Notes under the pieces: generated by a model | What the model saw: the letters and a program-made list of their open reading frames with translations, nothing else | What the model was told of the DNA's origin: nothing | Database searches by the model: none | Translations under genes and position numbers: made by a program | Part shown: positions 36,848 to 48,064 of the stretch, piece by piece | Position numbering within the stretch: the stretch's first letter is position 1 | How the letters are laid out: the number at the start of each line of letters is the position of its first letter | Assembly (NCBI GenBank): GCA_030522415.1 | Contig: CM060121.1 | Span: 20,816,642 to 20,880,641, forward strand | Reading direction: 5' to 3' | Length of the DNA stretch: 64,000 nt | Origin: Channallabes apus | Lineage: Eukaryota; Chordata; Actinopteri; Siluriformes; Clariidae

Positions 36848-37645
36848 ATGGCTACCAGGAGTGTTAAAGCCGTGAAAAAGGACGACACTGCGACCCCTCT
36901 AACAGTCGAGGCTATCTCTGCGCTGTTAGAGCAACACCGTGATGCGTTAGCGGCGGAGTTTAAATCCTCGTTTAGTTTATTAGAAATTAAACTGGATCAG
37001 ATTCAGGCCCAAGTAGCGGACCATGGACAGCGCTTACCGTCATTAGAACTCGCTACAGACGACCTGAGTCAGCGTGTGACGGAGCTGGAGAGCATCTGCT
37101 CCGGACTTCGGGAAAACAACTTAAAGTTAACGTCCAAGGTTGTAGACTTAGAAGGCCGGAGCAGGAGACAAAACCTGCGTGTTCTGGGTCTCCCGGAAGG
37201 TTCTGAAGGTGGACTCCCTACCGAGTTCTTCTCCAAGTTTCTGTGCGAGGTGTTTGGGACTGAAACGCTTCATTCCCCGCCGGAGATTGACCGAGCCCAC
37301 CGAATACCTGCATCCAAACCCGCTTCAGGACAGAGACCTCGGCCCGTCATTCTCCGCGTGCACCGGTACCAGGTGAAGGACCTTCTGATTCGGGAGGCTC
37401 GGCGGAGAGGGAAACTGGAATACCGCGGTCAGCAGCTCCGCATAGTGGAAGACTACGCTCCCGAAGTTTTAAACCAGCGAGCCGAGTATAGAGGAGTGAT
37501 GAGCGAGTTATACAGCCGTGGTCTCCGGCCTTCTCTGCTGTATCCAGCGCGGCTCCGGATCACTCTCTCTACCGGACAGAAGAAGTGGCTCCGCTCGGTA
37601 GAAGAGGCGCAGAAACACATAGACAGTCTGCCGAAAACTGCGTAG
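36848..37645 (+). CDS. L1 ORF1 protein (RNA-binding)
   Basis: 265 codons from the MATRSVKAVKK start. An in-frame ATG lies 51 bp upstream at 36797, but the chosen start begins the basic N-terminus typical of the family. The N-terminal half (about residues 25-105) is heptad-like and predicted to form a coiled coil (LEIKLDQIQAQV, LSQRVTELESI). It is followed by the RRM-like core start RRQNLRVLGLPEGSEG and a basic C-terminal domain ending VEEAQKHIDSLPKTA. In L1 elements this protein trimerises, coats the element RNA and acts as a nucleic acid chaperone. The frame has no stop or frameshift. Confidence 0.9.
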   Translation: MATRSVKAVKKDDTATPLTVEAISALLEQHRDALAAEFKSSFSLLEIKLDQIQAQVADHGQRLPSLELATDDLSQRVTELESICSGLRENNLKLTSKVVDLEGRSRRQNLRVLGLPEGSEGGLPTEFFSKFLCEVFGTETLHSPPEIDRAHRIPASKPASGQRPRPVILRVHRYQVKDLLIREARRRGKLEYRGQQLRIVEDYAPEVLNQRAEYRGVMSELYSRGLRPSLLYPARLRITLSTGQKKWLRSVEEAQKHIDSLPKTA

Positions 37646-38246
37646 TGCACTGTATTATTATTATTATTATTATTTTAATACGCGATACTACAGTTCTCAG
37701 GAAAGTACCATTTTTAACCTAAAATCTGGCCACGTTTACGTCTTTCCCGGTAAGAGTGTTGTGTTAAACTTGTAAAGGGGTTATTATTATTATTTTTATA
37801 TTACTATTTTTTCTATTTTTAATCACGTGTGATTTACGTTTGTATATTTAGAGTTACAATGTGACGTGGGGGGAGGGGTGGTGGTGGTGTGTTTTTCTCT
37901 CATTGAGAGATTTCAGTATTGGAGTGTGGAAATGTTTTATTTATATATTTAATTATTAGTTTCTGTAAGTTGTGTCGGAGCAGAAGATAGGGTGGTTAGC
38001 AGCAGGAGGATTTGTTGGGTGGAAGATGGAGGAATGGAAGAGCTTGCTGCTGTGTTTGTTAGCAGCTATCTTTGTTTGTTGGGGGGCAGGGGTGTGGGGG
38101 GGAGGGGTGGGGGATCTCCAAAGCCAGTATTGTGTTAGTTCTTTGTATACTGTGTATTTTTAACACGTTGTTCTGTGTTTTACACTTTAAGGCTGACGTC
38201 AGGCATCTTATTCATGTTTATCTACCTGCATTTTCTCTCAGGGAGA

Positions 38247-41200
38247 ATGAATAGTTCTTTAAACTTTGTGAGCTGGAATGTTAAGGGTTTAAACCATCCG
38301 GTGAAGAGAAGGAAGGTGCTCTCACACCTTAAACAACTTAACACTGCAATCGCATTTTTACAAGAAACTCACATTCGCAGTTCTGATAATTCTCGCCTTA
38401 TGTCACGTTGGGGTGGGCAGCACTACCACTCAACCTTTCAGGCCAAAGCTAGGGGTGTCTCAATTCTCATTAACCCAAACATCTCTTTTGAGCATCATAA
38501 TGTTATTACGGATATACAAGGTCGTTATATCATTGTTTCAGGGAAGTTATTTAATACTAATGTAGTGTTGGCTAATTTATATGCCCCTAATTATGACGAT
38601 GTCTCCTTCTTTGAACATTTTTTCTCTCTTCTGCCTGATCTGAGCTCATACTCTCTCATATTAGGGGGAGACTTTAACTGCTGTTTAGATCCATCACTTG
38701 ACAGGTCATCTCCCAATCCTATTCCTCTGAGTAAATCCGCCACGCTACTTCAGTCCTATCTCTGCAGCTTTGGTATCTCTGACATATGGCGCTTCCTTAA
38801 TCCAAAAAAGAAAGAATACTCCTTTTTCTCACATGTTCACCATACTTTCTCCAGAATTGATTATTTCTTTATAGATAATCAATTGATCCCAATGGTTACT
38901 TCTTGTGCTTATCAGAGCATTGTGATATCAGATCATGCTCCAGTTGTTATGTCTATAAAACTCCCCGATCTCCCTCAAGTTACTAAACATTGGCGCTTTA
39001 ATTCATCGTTGCTGATGGAGGACGATTTTGTAAAATTTATGGAAGACCAGATCGTTTTTTTCTTCACCACAAATGAAACACCTGAAGTGTCACGTTTGGT
39101 TGTTTGGGATGCTCTGAAAGCCTACCTCAGGGGACAGATAATTTCATACACTGCAAATATGAAAAGGAAGGCATATAAAGAACGAAAAGATTTGACCAAC
39201 CAAATTAAAGAAATTGACCAGCAGTATGCTCTATTTAAAAACCCTGATCTCTATAAAAAACGCGTAGAAGTGCAAACTAAGTTTGAACTTATTTCAACGC
39301 ATGTAATTGAACGGCAATTATTAAAGAGTAGGAGCCAATTTTACATTCATGGTGACAAATCTGGGAAACTTTTAGCTAATCAGTTAAAAGGATTTAGAGC
39401 ACAGCAACAAATTACGAAAATTCGGATGGAGGATGGTACCATCACTACGGACCATTCTAAAATTAATGATGCATTCAGGAATTTTTATTCTCGATTATAT
39501 ACTTCTGAGTTCCCAAAGGACCATAGTGCAGTTGAGAATTTCTTGACTCAACTAAATATCCCAACACTGTCCCCTGATTCTAGATTAAGGTTAGAAGAGC
39601 CCATATCACAAGAGGAAATCAGTTTAGCTATCTCCTCATTGCAATCTGGTAAGTCCCCGGGTCCTGACGGGTTCCCTGCAGAGTTTTTTAAATCATTCTC
39701 CTCATACCTTGCACCACAACTAGCTTTGGTTCTATCTGAATCTTTCAAGCAAGGTAAGATGCCTGCGTCATTTAATGAGGCTCGCATCACCCTCATAGCA
39801 AAGAAGGATAAGGACCCAACAGAGTGCTCCTCATATAGACCAATCTCTCTTCTTAATGTGGATGTTAAAATCCTTGCTAAAGTCTTGGCTCGTAGATTAG
39901 AGAATGTTCTACCCTCTATTATATCTGAGGACCAGACCGGTTTTGTTAAAAATCGTTACTCTTACTTTAACATTCGACGCCTTATGGATATCTTGTACAC
40001 ACCATCAGAGGAGACCCCTGAGTGTGTCCTTTCTTTGGATGCTGAAAAGGCTTTTGATCGTGTGGAATGGGAGTATTTATTCAGGGCTTTAGAAAAATTT
40101 AATTTTGGTCCAAGTTTTATCACTTGGGTTAAATTATTATATTCAAGCCCCACTGCCTCAGTTCTGACAAATGCTCAGCAGTCTCAACCATTCAGTCTTC
40201 AGCGGGGAACTCGTCAGGGATGTCCCCTTAGCCCATTGCTCTTTAACCTCGCCATTGAGCCACTAGCAGTTGCATTCCGAAGCTGTAGAGATATATCTGG
40301 GATTTGGAGGCAGGGAGAAGAACATAAAGTTTCCCTTTATGCGGATGATCTTCTACTTTTTTTATCGAATCCAGTCTCCTCTCTGCCACCTGTGCTGTCA
40401 TTGCTCAGGGAATTTAGCTATTTTTCAGGATATAAATTAAATTTGCACAAAAGTGAACTTTTTCTGCTAGATAATACAGCAGTAACAACTGGTATGCACA
40501 ATTTTCCATTCAACATTGTGAAAAATCAGTTTACCTATCTTGGTATTACAATCACAAGGAAACATAAACACCTCTTTAAAGAAAATTTTATTAGGTTGTT
40601 GAACCAAACAAGAAAGGACTTGGGACGATGGTCACCACTGTCCATGTCCCTGGTGGGCCGCATTAATGCCATTAAAATGAGTATTCTCCCTAAATTTTTA
40701 TATCTCTTTCAGTCTGTACCTGTTTTTATTCCCAAATCTTACTTTGGCGCTTTAGACTCAATTATATCTTCTTACCTTTGGAAAGGTAAACATCCACGAT
40801 TGAATAAGTCCCTACTTCAAAGATCTAAAAGAGACGGTGGCATGGCTCTACCTAATTTTCGTTTCTACTACTGGGCAGCAAACATTCGATCTGTCATCTT
40901 TTGGTCATATTTTCATAACCAACCTAATCGGCCTGCCTGGGTGGAAATGGAGATAAAGTCTGTCAAAAATCTCTCTGTCTCTGCACTCCTTGGATCTGCT
41001 CTCCCCATCCCCTCAATTAAATTAATCAATAACTCAGTAGTGGTGCATACCTTGAGAGTATGGGCTCAGTTCAGAAAGCACAGCGGTCTTCTAGGCTTCT
41101 CTCTGTCCAGTCCTATCGTCTCTAACCATCTCTTCCAGCCTTCTTTACATGACTCAGTGTTTCAGGAATGGTACAATAAGGGCATCAAGCTTTGCAAAGA

Positions 41201-42029
41201 CCTGTTCGTTGACCATAAGTTTGCATCATTTGAACAGCTTTCCGAGAGGTTTAACTTACCCAATTCTCATTTTTTCAGATATCTGCAAGTAAGACACTTC
41301 ATTCGCTCTTTAATACCAAATTTCCCTGAGGCTCCTGCTGCAAACATTCTAGATAACCTCCTCTGTTTGTCTCCGCTGCGTAAAGGCCTAATATCCACTA
41401 TTTATGGTGGATTGATGGCTTCGAGTCACACCCCTCTGTGTAAAATTAAAACTGCTTGGGAGAAGGATTTAAATTTGTCACTATCAGATGATACTTGGAA
41501 TTCAATTCTTAAACATATCAACTCAACCTCCTTATGTGCCCGCCACTCTTTATTACAGTTTAAGGTTGTACACAGGGCTCATTTCTCCAAACTTAAACTC
41601 TCCCGTTTTTACCCAGACATTGATCCTTGCTGTAATAAATGTAAAAGCGGAGAGGCGTCTCTTATTCATATGTACTGGACATGCCCGAATTTGGAAAAAT
41701 TCTGGAGGGATGTTTTTAAGACCCTGTCCTTCATATTGAATTGCAATCTTGAACCAGACCCTCTGATTGCTCTTTTTGGTGTCACTGGAGAAGAGGGTAA
41801 GAGTCTAAGTCCAGCCAAAAAGAGATTGTTATCTTTTGCGACACTCCTGGCCAGGCGTTCTCTTTTATTCAAGTGGAAGGATGCCACGTCACCCACTCAC
41901 GCCCAGTGGCTCAGAGATATCATGTCCTGTCTGTCCCTGGAGAAGATTCACTATTCAATTCATTACCCAGACTTTAAATTTCAACAGGTGTGGGGGCCCT
42001 TCCTTCACTTTTTTCATATACATTTATAG
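38247..42029 (+). CDS. L1 ORF2 protein (endonuclease and reverse transcriptase)
   Basis: 1260 codons from the MNSSLNFVSWNVKG start. The open frame extends 24 codons upstream to 38175, but the MNSSL start places the endonuclease at the N-terminus as usual. The APE-type endonuclease shows SWNVKGLNH, FLQETHI, LANLYAPNY, LGGDFNCCLD, RIDYFFID and SDHAPVVMS. The RT domain shows SGKSPGPDGFPAEFF, ARITLIAKKDKDP, YRPISLLNVD, SLDAEKAFDRVEW, RGTRQGCPLSPLLFNLA and the catalytic YADD (VSLYADDLLLF). Near the C-terminus is a Cys/His cluster, CCNKC followed by IHMYWTC. The protein nicks target DNA and copies the element RNA at the nick. All key motifs are present and the frame is intact. Confidence 0.95.
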   Translation: MNSSLNFVSWNVKGLNHPVKRRKVLSHLKQLNTAIAFLQETHIRSSDNSRLMSRWGGQHYHSTFQAKARGVSILINPNISFEHHNVITDIQGRYIIVSGKLFNTNVVLANLYAPNYDDVSFFEHFFSLLPDLSSYSLILGGDFNCCLDPSLDRSSPNPIPLSKSATLLQSYLCSFGISDIWRFLNPKKKEYSFFSHVHHTFSRIDYFFIDNQLIPMVTSCAYQSIVISDHAPVVMSIKLPDLPQVTKHWRFNSSLLMEDDFVKFMEDQIVFFFTTNETPEVSRLVVWDALKAYLRGQIISYTANMKRKAYKERKDLTNQIKEIDQQYALFKNPDLYKKRVEVQTKFELISTHVIERQLLKSRSQFYIHGDKSGKLLANQLKGFRAQQQITKIRMEDGTITTDHSKINDAFRNFYSRLYTSEFPKDHSAVENFLTQLNIPTLSPDSRLRLEEPISQEEISLAISSLQSGKSPGPDGFPAEFFKSFSSYLAPQLALVLSESFKQGKMPASFNEARITLIAKKDKDPTECSSYRPISLLNVDVKILAKVLARRLENVLPSIISEDQTGFVKNRYSYFNIRRLMDILYTPSEETPECVLSLDAEKAFDRVEWEYLFRALEKFNFGPSFITWVKLLYSSPTASVLTNAQQSQPFSLQRGTRQGCPLSPLLFNLAIEPLAVAFRSCRDISGIWRQGEEHKVSLYADDLLLFLSNPVSSLPPVLSLLREFSYFSGYKLNLHKSELFLLDNTAVTTGMHNFPFNIVKNQFTYLGITITRKHKHLFKENFIRLLNQTRKDLGRWSPLSMSLVGRINAIKMSILPKFLYLFQSVPVFIPKSYFGALDSIISSYLWKGKHPRLNKSLLQRSKRDGGMALPNFRFYYWAANIRSVIFWSYFHNQPNRPAWVEMEIKSVKNLSVSALLGSALPIPSIKLINNSVVVHTLRVWAQFRKHSGLLGFSLSSPIVSNHLFQPSLHDSVFQEWYNKGIKLCKDLFVDHKFASFEQLSERFNLPNSHFFRYLQVRHFIRSLIPNFPEAPAANILDNLLCLSPLRKGLISTIYGGLMASSHTPLCKIKTAWEKDLNLSLSDDTWNSILKHINSTSLCARHSLLQFKVVHRAHFSKLKLSRFYPDIDPCCNKCKSGEASLIHMYWTCPNLEKFWRDVFKTLSFILNCNLEPDPLIALFGVTGEEGKSLSPAKKRLLSFATLLARRSLLFKWKDATSPTHAQWLRDIMSCLSLEKIHYSIHYPDFKFQQVWGPFLHFFHIHL

Positions 42030-43711
42030 TTTGATTCCTGTCTTATTTAATTACTTGTTTGTTTGCTTTCTTTCCCCTTTTTATTCCTCTTTGTTTATTT
42101 ATTTTTTGCACGTAGAACCAAAAAACTTCCAGCTCCATATTCTTTTTTCTTTTTTGGTTTCTCTCAATGCCTGGCGTTTAGCCTTTCATATGCTTGTAAA
42201 ACTGGCTTGGAGTCGGGGAGGGACGGGGTGGGAGCTATAGGGTTTATAAGGGGATTATAAAACCTGCATTAAAATATTACATGTTTACCCTGTTTTATCC
42301 CTGTTAAAATCAATAAAAATATTGTTGAAAGAAAAAAAAAAATTCCAAACATATTCTGGTAAATTCAGTACTAATGACTGGGAAGGCCACAGAAGAAGAC
42401 TCATTGTCGTGGTCATTAAACATGAGACGATTTTGCTCTGTTACGGGGTGCATTGTTATGATGGAAGTAGCCATTAGAAGATGTGATCATTAGGGGATGC
42501 GCATAGTCAGCAATAAAACCCAATTAAGCTGTGGCATTCAAGCAATGAGTGATCAGTACTGACTGGTCCAAAGTGTTCCAAGAAAACATTCCCCACACAT
42601 TACACTACCTCCACCAGCCTGAACTTTTGTCATGAAGCAGGTTGGGCCCATGAACTCATAATGTTGACACCAAATTCTGATCTGTGTGCCTCATTCACCA
42701 GACCAGGCTATATTTTCCTAGGCCAAGTGGACTTCTGCTTTTGTCCCCCATCTGCTCTAAGATCTGACAGGGTTTGCATTCTGAGATGCTTTTCTGCTCA
42801 ACACAATAGTACAAAGTGTATATCTGACCTACTCCGTCATAAACAAGGCATTTCTGTCTGTAGAAGTGGGTGTTTTTCCTTTTTGCACCATTCTGAGTAA
42901 ACTCTAGAGACTTTATGTGCTTAAATATCCTAGGAAAACAGCAGTTATATTAATGCTCATACCAGTTAACCTGGGAATAACATCCAAGTTATGGTGAAAA
43001 TCATTGAAGTCTAATAATTCTTATTCTGTTATCTGAAAAGTACATAGCTTGGATCCCTTTGACCAGTATTTACATGATTGTAAATTTTTCTGATGACACA
43101 GTGTTGCATTGTTACAATACATTGATGTGTTGAGCTGCTGCCACATTATTGGCTGATTAGATACCTGCAAGAATGAGTAAATGTACTGGTTTTCCTCTTA
43201 AAGTGTTCGGAAAGTGTATATAATTTTGGACAAACCAACATTGGTGTTTGTGTATGGAGTTGATCTTTAGGCTGGTGTGATTGGCCTTTGAGCTGAGGAC
43301 CGAACAACTATGATACAAACATGAAAGATAAAGGATTCTTTGTAATGTCCAATCATTCAATAAATTGAAAATAATCTTTTTTTTACATCCCACTTTGAAA
43401 TGGGAACATTGTTCTGTGATATTATAGTGAGAATTGTGCTTATTTGTATCATCAAGCTATCACAAGATAATTTTGGCACTTGTTCCTATTCAGCCAACCA
43501 GGATCATGAGCTCACACAGCAAAGACAATGGACTTTGGTTTATTGCCTGACTGAGTGTTAATGACACTCCATATGGTCTTTTCATACACACTTACTTCTC
43601 CTTTCTGCTCTACAACAAAGAAGAGACCAACAGATGGAAGAAAAACGCTTTTTTTGTAGCAGCTAGATCTTGTTTATAAATATATAGAAAGGGAATATAT
43701 TTAACACAGCC

Positions 43712-46686
43712 ATGTCTAGATATCATAAAGCAGCCATCGATGGGTATTTGGATCTGTTGAAGGAAGCCACTAGGAAGGACTTGAACACGCCTGATGAGGA
43801 TGGAATGACGCCGACTCTCTGGGCCGCTTATCATGGCAGATTAGAGGCTCTGCAACTCATCTGCAGCAGAGGGTGAGATTTTATTAGGAGTTTCCATTTG
43901 GGGACATTTCTTGAAAGTATTAATAGCAAATTCTCATTTTAATCTTTCCAAATTTTGGACCAATCACTATTAAATCGAAAATCAAACAAAGGTGGTATAA
44001 AGTTGGTAATCATTAAAAAAAAAAAGCGTGCCTTACTAATTAAAACTCTGTTGTCTTTTGAAGTACAGTACCTGAAATTTTATATCTATGAAATGAGACA
44101 GTGAGACAAAGAAAACAGCAAAACCCTACAGTACATTCACATATTTAGCTTACAGCATCTTTAAACTTTTGCCCCATCAAATAAATGAATCTTTGCTTTT
44201 ACATAGCACGTTGCTATTCTTATTTCAGCATATACTGTATATATATAGGGAATTAACCCTGTGACCTGCGGACAGATGTTACGGACCAACACAACACAAG
44301 TTGTTACAGATACAGAGAAATCAACGTTGTTATGTGCATAGTTGGAGCGTAAATGTGGACTTTTACTCTTAATGGATTACAGAGTAACTTATATCTGATG
44401 CTGTATTTTAGTCACACTATATCGGCTATAATAAAGTAGGTGGCCTGGGCTTACTTCCTGGAACGTTAGATAGTGTATAGCAGGTAATAATGTAATAAAA
44501 CTGGTAAGGCTAGGGAGAGTGCCTAGATTAATAAACAAATGAATGATCAGATGTGACTACTTTACACTGGTTAGGACTATGTATAGTGGTGACTCTATGG
44601 GCTATTTTTTCTTTTCGTGAGTGACCAATTATTTTTAAATGTAGCTGACAGATATAAGCCAATGTTCCATTCACTTGGTTACAGTATTCCACACTGGATA
44701 CAGCATGCACTTGTTATTGCACTAGATTATCAGTAATGGAATCAGTAACAAGCTCTAATAGAGGCCAATTGGGGCAGGAATCACTCCAGTACTCCTTACT
44801 TGCTGTATGAACATAGGCAGTGGAGGACAAGCACCACACAGGGACTATTATGACAAGTTTGGAAAACTGCCTAGTTGTAGCTTGCCATGATTTTATAGCA
44901 AGTGAGTGGAATTAAATCTGATAAATTCCTCAAATAAAGTAAAAGTGTATGTACAGAAACATTTCCATTGTAAGACGTTATATCACAAGATTGGGAAAAT
45001 GCAACTGACTTGGAGGGCATTATGGCCTGGATAAAGTCTAAACATCAGACAAAAAAAACATAAAAGGAAAAGAAGAAAATGTCTTTTTTTAGAATGTTGA
45101 GCGACAAAGTTTGCTAAAACCTGGCAACCCTCACTCATCGTCTATACCGCTTTATCCTGTATATAAGGTCTCAGGGGGCCTGGACCCTAACCCAGAAGAC
45201 TTTGGGCAGGTAGCTGGGTACAATGCCAATCCATAGCAGAGCACACACACACTACAGGCAATTTGGGAACAGCAATTAGCCTAATCTGCATGTCTTTTGT
45301 GGGAGGAAAACAGAGTGCCCAGAGAAACCAACCATGCACGGGGAGAACATGCAACCTCCATGCACACAGACTCTGAATCGAACCCGACCCTGGAAGTGCA
45401 AGCCGACTGTGATAACCACTAAGCCAGCGTGCCTACCAACCTTAACTAATGATATGCTATTGTAATGCCTGATTTGTCTGTGCCACTTGATGCATCGTGT
45501 AAATTAAAGATGTTTCATAGAGAAAATTCCTACCCATATGTGTGTATCTTCCAAAAGTATGATGAATAAAAATTTTCTGATTTTGATCTGATTTTGTTAC
45601 AGTGGCGATCCCAACAGAAGCGACATTTGGGGAAACACACCATTACACCATGCAGCCTCCAATGGTCATATGCACATCCTGAGCTTCCTGGTTAATTTCG
45701 GTGCCAACCTCTTTGCTATGGATAATGATTTCCACACGCCTATGGATGTCGCAGCATCTCGGGATCACATGAACTGCGTCCGCTTCCTAGACAGTGCTGC
45801 TTCCCAGCAGACGATGCAGAACCCCAAAAATGTGGCAAGTTTGAAGAAACAAGCAGTCAAAGACGCGGAACGGAAGGTGAAGGAATGTGAAAAGGTCAAA
45901 AAGAAGCACCAGAATAAGATGGACAAGATGTATGGTGGTGGCAGAGACTCTGTCTCTGAAGCCAGCACAGGTTCTAGCTCTAGCTCAGGAACCACAAACA
46001 ACTTAAATCAGCTTATTGCTACAACCAAATTTGGGTCCATTAAAGGAACTCTCCAACGCAAGTTTGGAAAGAAGGACACCATGTCGAAAAAAAATGAGAA
46101 TGGAACAGCAGAAAAGCCAGAACTAGTGGATGTGTTCAATGAGCAGGATGAGAATGAAGAGGATGCCGATGGAAATGAAGGATTTATGGATGAAGAAGAT
46201 GATGATCATGATGATGATGCAGATCAGGCAAAAGAATCCCTGTTTAAGAGGCCAGGCCTTGGAAACATGGTCTTCCGTAAGAACTTCTCCATGGAAATGG
46301 GAGTTGAACCAGATGAAGTTCCTCTTGGTGACACAGAGGACCTGGGTTTCCTGGTCCGCAAGGAGGTGTTTGAAGCAGAGGAGGCAGGCATGGATGATCA
46401 GACAGATGAGGATTCGCAACTGCCTTGGAACCAGGAAGAGATTGGATTGGATGAGGATGAGGAGACTTCACCCCTTCATTCTTTCCTGACCTCTGTAAAC
46501 TTACTAGACTTTGCCCCTGTGTTTATCCGTGAGAAGTTGGACCTGGAAGCCCTCATGTTATGCTCAGATGATGATCTAAAAAGCATCCGAATCCAGCTAG
46601 GGCCGCGCAAGAAGATTCTGGAGGCAGCAGCTAGAAGAAAGGCTGCTCTGGAACTACCTGGTGTAATGAAGGACACCTTTCTGTAA
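43712..46686 (+). CDS. anks4b: Ankyrin repeat and SAM domain-containing protein 4B
   Basis: Two coding exons, 43712-43872 and 45603-46686 (donor GG|GTGAG, acceptor TTACAG|TGG), join as ...CSRG|GDPN... for about 414 residues. Ankyrin repeats fill residues 1-125 ([51 protein letters not shown]). They are followed by a Lys-rich, coiled-coil-like stretch (residues 130-165), a Ser-rich linker, a very acidic segment, a conserved [12 protein letters not shown] box and a SAM domain (about 343-400). The C-terminus DTFL is a PDZ ligand. ANKS4B is an adaptor of the intermicrovillar adhesion complex of intestinal and renal brush borders, binding harmonin and myosin VIIB. The paralogue USH1G (SANS) shares this layout, but the linker, VNFGAN and C-terminal sequence fit ANKS4B better. 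AATAAA lies at 46892-46897. Confidence 0.9.
45125..45440 (-). repeat. tRNA-derived SINE with L2-like tail
   Basis: Minus-strand copy in the anks4b intron. It shows 'ccgctttatcctgtatataa', 'caatccatagcagagcacac', 'ggcaatttgggaacagcaat' and 'cggggagaacatgcaacctc', and ends with the reversed head 'gaatcgaacccgaccctgg' and 'taaccactaagcca'. Confidence 0.82.
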
Positions 46687-46954
46687 TAGCAAGTAGGCTG
46701 GGTATTTCAATGGACACTTAGCTGAATTTGTTCTTCCCAAGCACTAACTGTCACCTGAGTCAGTTTATAACATGAGCCCAAAAAATATAAAACATTTTGG
46801 CTATAATGCAAACCAAAGAGTCCTTCATCATCTACTCAGTGTCTTTAACAAATACATTATTGTGCATATGTTCGTTCCATTATAACTTGCAAATAAATCT
46901 ACCTTTTGCAAAATTTCAAAGCTATGAGTGTTTTCATCTGTAACAGAATCCATA

Positions 46955-47450
46955 CATTATTAGGTCCCAAGCACTATAGGGTGCGCAGGACCCTCTTGTT
47001 TTCCCAATGATTTTTTTTTTCAATCTTTTGGTCTTAACATTTTCAAAAACTCATGAAAATTGGCATACAGGTTGGGATCTGCTGCCATTAGGATGCCTGA
47101 GAGTTGTGTGGCATGGGGCCCTCAGGGGCCCTCACACGAGATTTTTTGCTGCATAGCTCATACACACTTGCACGCAAAACTTGGTACACATTTAGAGCTC
47201 ATTGAACCAAACAACTTTCGCACTGCATGTCCTGGGCTCAACTCAACAGGAAGTCAGTTATTTTGAGTCGTTAACCAAAATGCACCCAATGGATTTTGCT
47301 ATATTCCTTCTAGGAAATTTATACGATCGCCAGAAACTGGGCCGATGTGATCTAAAGACATTGAGGATGTAAAGTTGTAGAGGGATTTTTGATATCCGTC
47401 AGCCGTGATGATGCCTTAAACTTACACTGAAATAACTTTCTGTGTGACAT
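46955..47450 (+). repeat. Unclassified dispersed repeat, reference copy
   Basis: Begins 'attaggtcccaagcactata', passes 'gggatctgctgccattagg' and 'ggctcaactcaacaggaag', and ends near 'gatctaaagacattgaggat'. The same sequence recurs inverted in pieces at 51412-51422, 53592-53756, 54070-54374, 57250-57420 and 62006-62078. No coding capacity or inverted ends were recognised. Confidence 0.7.
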
Positions 47451-47612
47451 GGAGTGATTATATTCAGTGACATCACATTGATTAACATCATAATGTGATG
47501 CTTATAGGCTGCTGCCAATTGTACACATTGTATTGCACATCACAAATGTTAACATTCACACGCACGCACGCATTCACTCATACACACACATGCACAAACA
47601 CACTCATACATA

Positions 47613-47665
<53 letters not shown>

Positions 47666-47702
47666 GACACACACACATACACACACACACACACACACAC
47701 AA
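47613..47702. repeat. (CT)n and (CA)n microsatellite
   Basis: A CT run passes directly into CA repeats with a few interruptions. The open frame across it encodes only Ser/Leu and Thr/His repeats. Confidence 0.95.
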
Positions 47703-48064
47703 AGACAGTTGATCGGCCAGCAACTGTTAATCCACATCTTTATTAACATTTTACACTGCTAAATAGTTGCAATTTGTTTATTGTATTGTGGTTGGTTTCT
47801 TTTTACATTTTATTTAGCCTTATTCTATTTTATTTAATTTAATTTTATATTGTTTTTGTGTCTCTGTGTCTTTGTGTGTTATGGCAGTCATCACATAAGC
47901 AATTTCCTGCGAGATCAATAAAGTTTTCTGATTCTGATTCAATTGAGACTCTTGTGGAGTCAAGGACTGTGCTTAAGAGCTCAAATCTTGGCAGCTCTGA
48001 TATTTGAACAGCTCAACCACTGAGTCACTGCTGCTATCTACAGTATACAGTATACAGGCCTATA

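Larger units (their letters stand above)
36686..42339 (+). mobile_element. Full-length L1-type LINE with both ORFs intact
   Basis: A perfect 15-bp direct repeat, AAATTCCAAACATAT (36671-36685 and 42340-42354), flanks the element. The 5' end starts 'gggacttccggttagcagcc'. The 3' end carries 'caataaaaatattg' and an A run. ORF1 (36848-37645) and ORF2 (38247-42029) are uninterrupted. A long ~600-bp spacer with (ATT)n separates them. The perfect duplication and open frames point to a recent insertion. Confidence 0.95.
36487..43215 (-). mobile_element. Old Tc1-like transposon split by an L1
   Basis: The left part is 36487-36685 and the right part is 42355-43215, once the L1 and one copy of its target duplication are removed. 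The right part contains 'gcctgaacttttgtcatga', 'accagaccaggctatatttt' and 'gctgccacattattggctga'. These are the antisense of a common fish Tc1-like transposase and its 3' terminal region. The gene is heavily mutated and no open frame remains. A related fragment lies at 17885-18165. Confidence 0.75.

Noticed and set aside
46123..46489. Alternative frames in anks4b exon 2
   Set aside because: They are shadows of the acidic GAT/GAA-rich segment.
43712..46686. Assignment to USH1G (SANS)
   Set aside because: The domain order is shared, but the linker, the VNFGAN segment and the C-terminal residues fit ANKS4B better.
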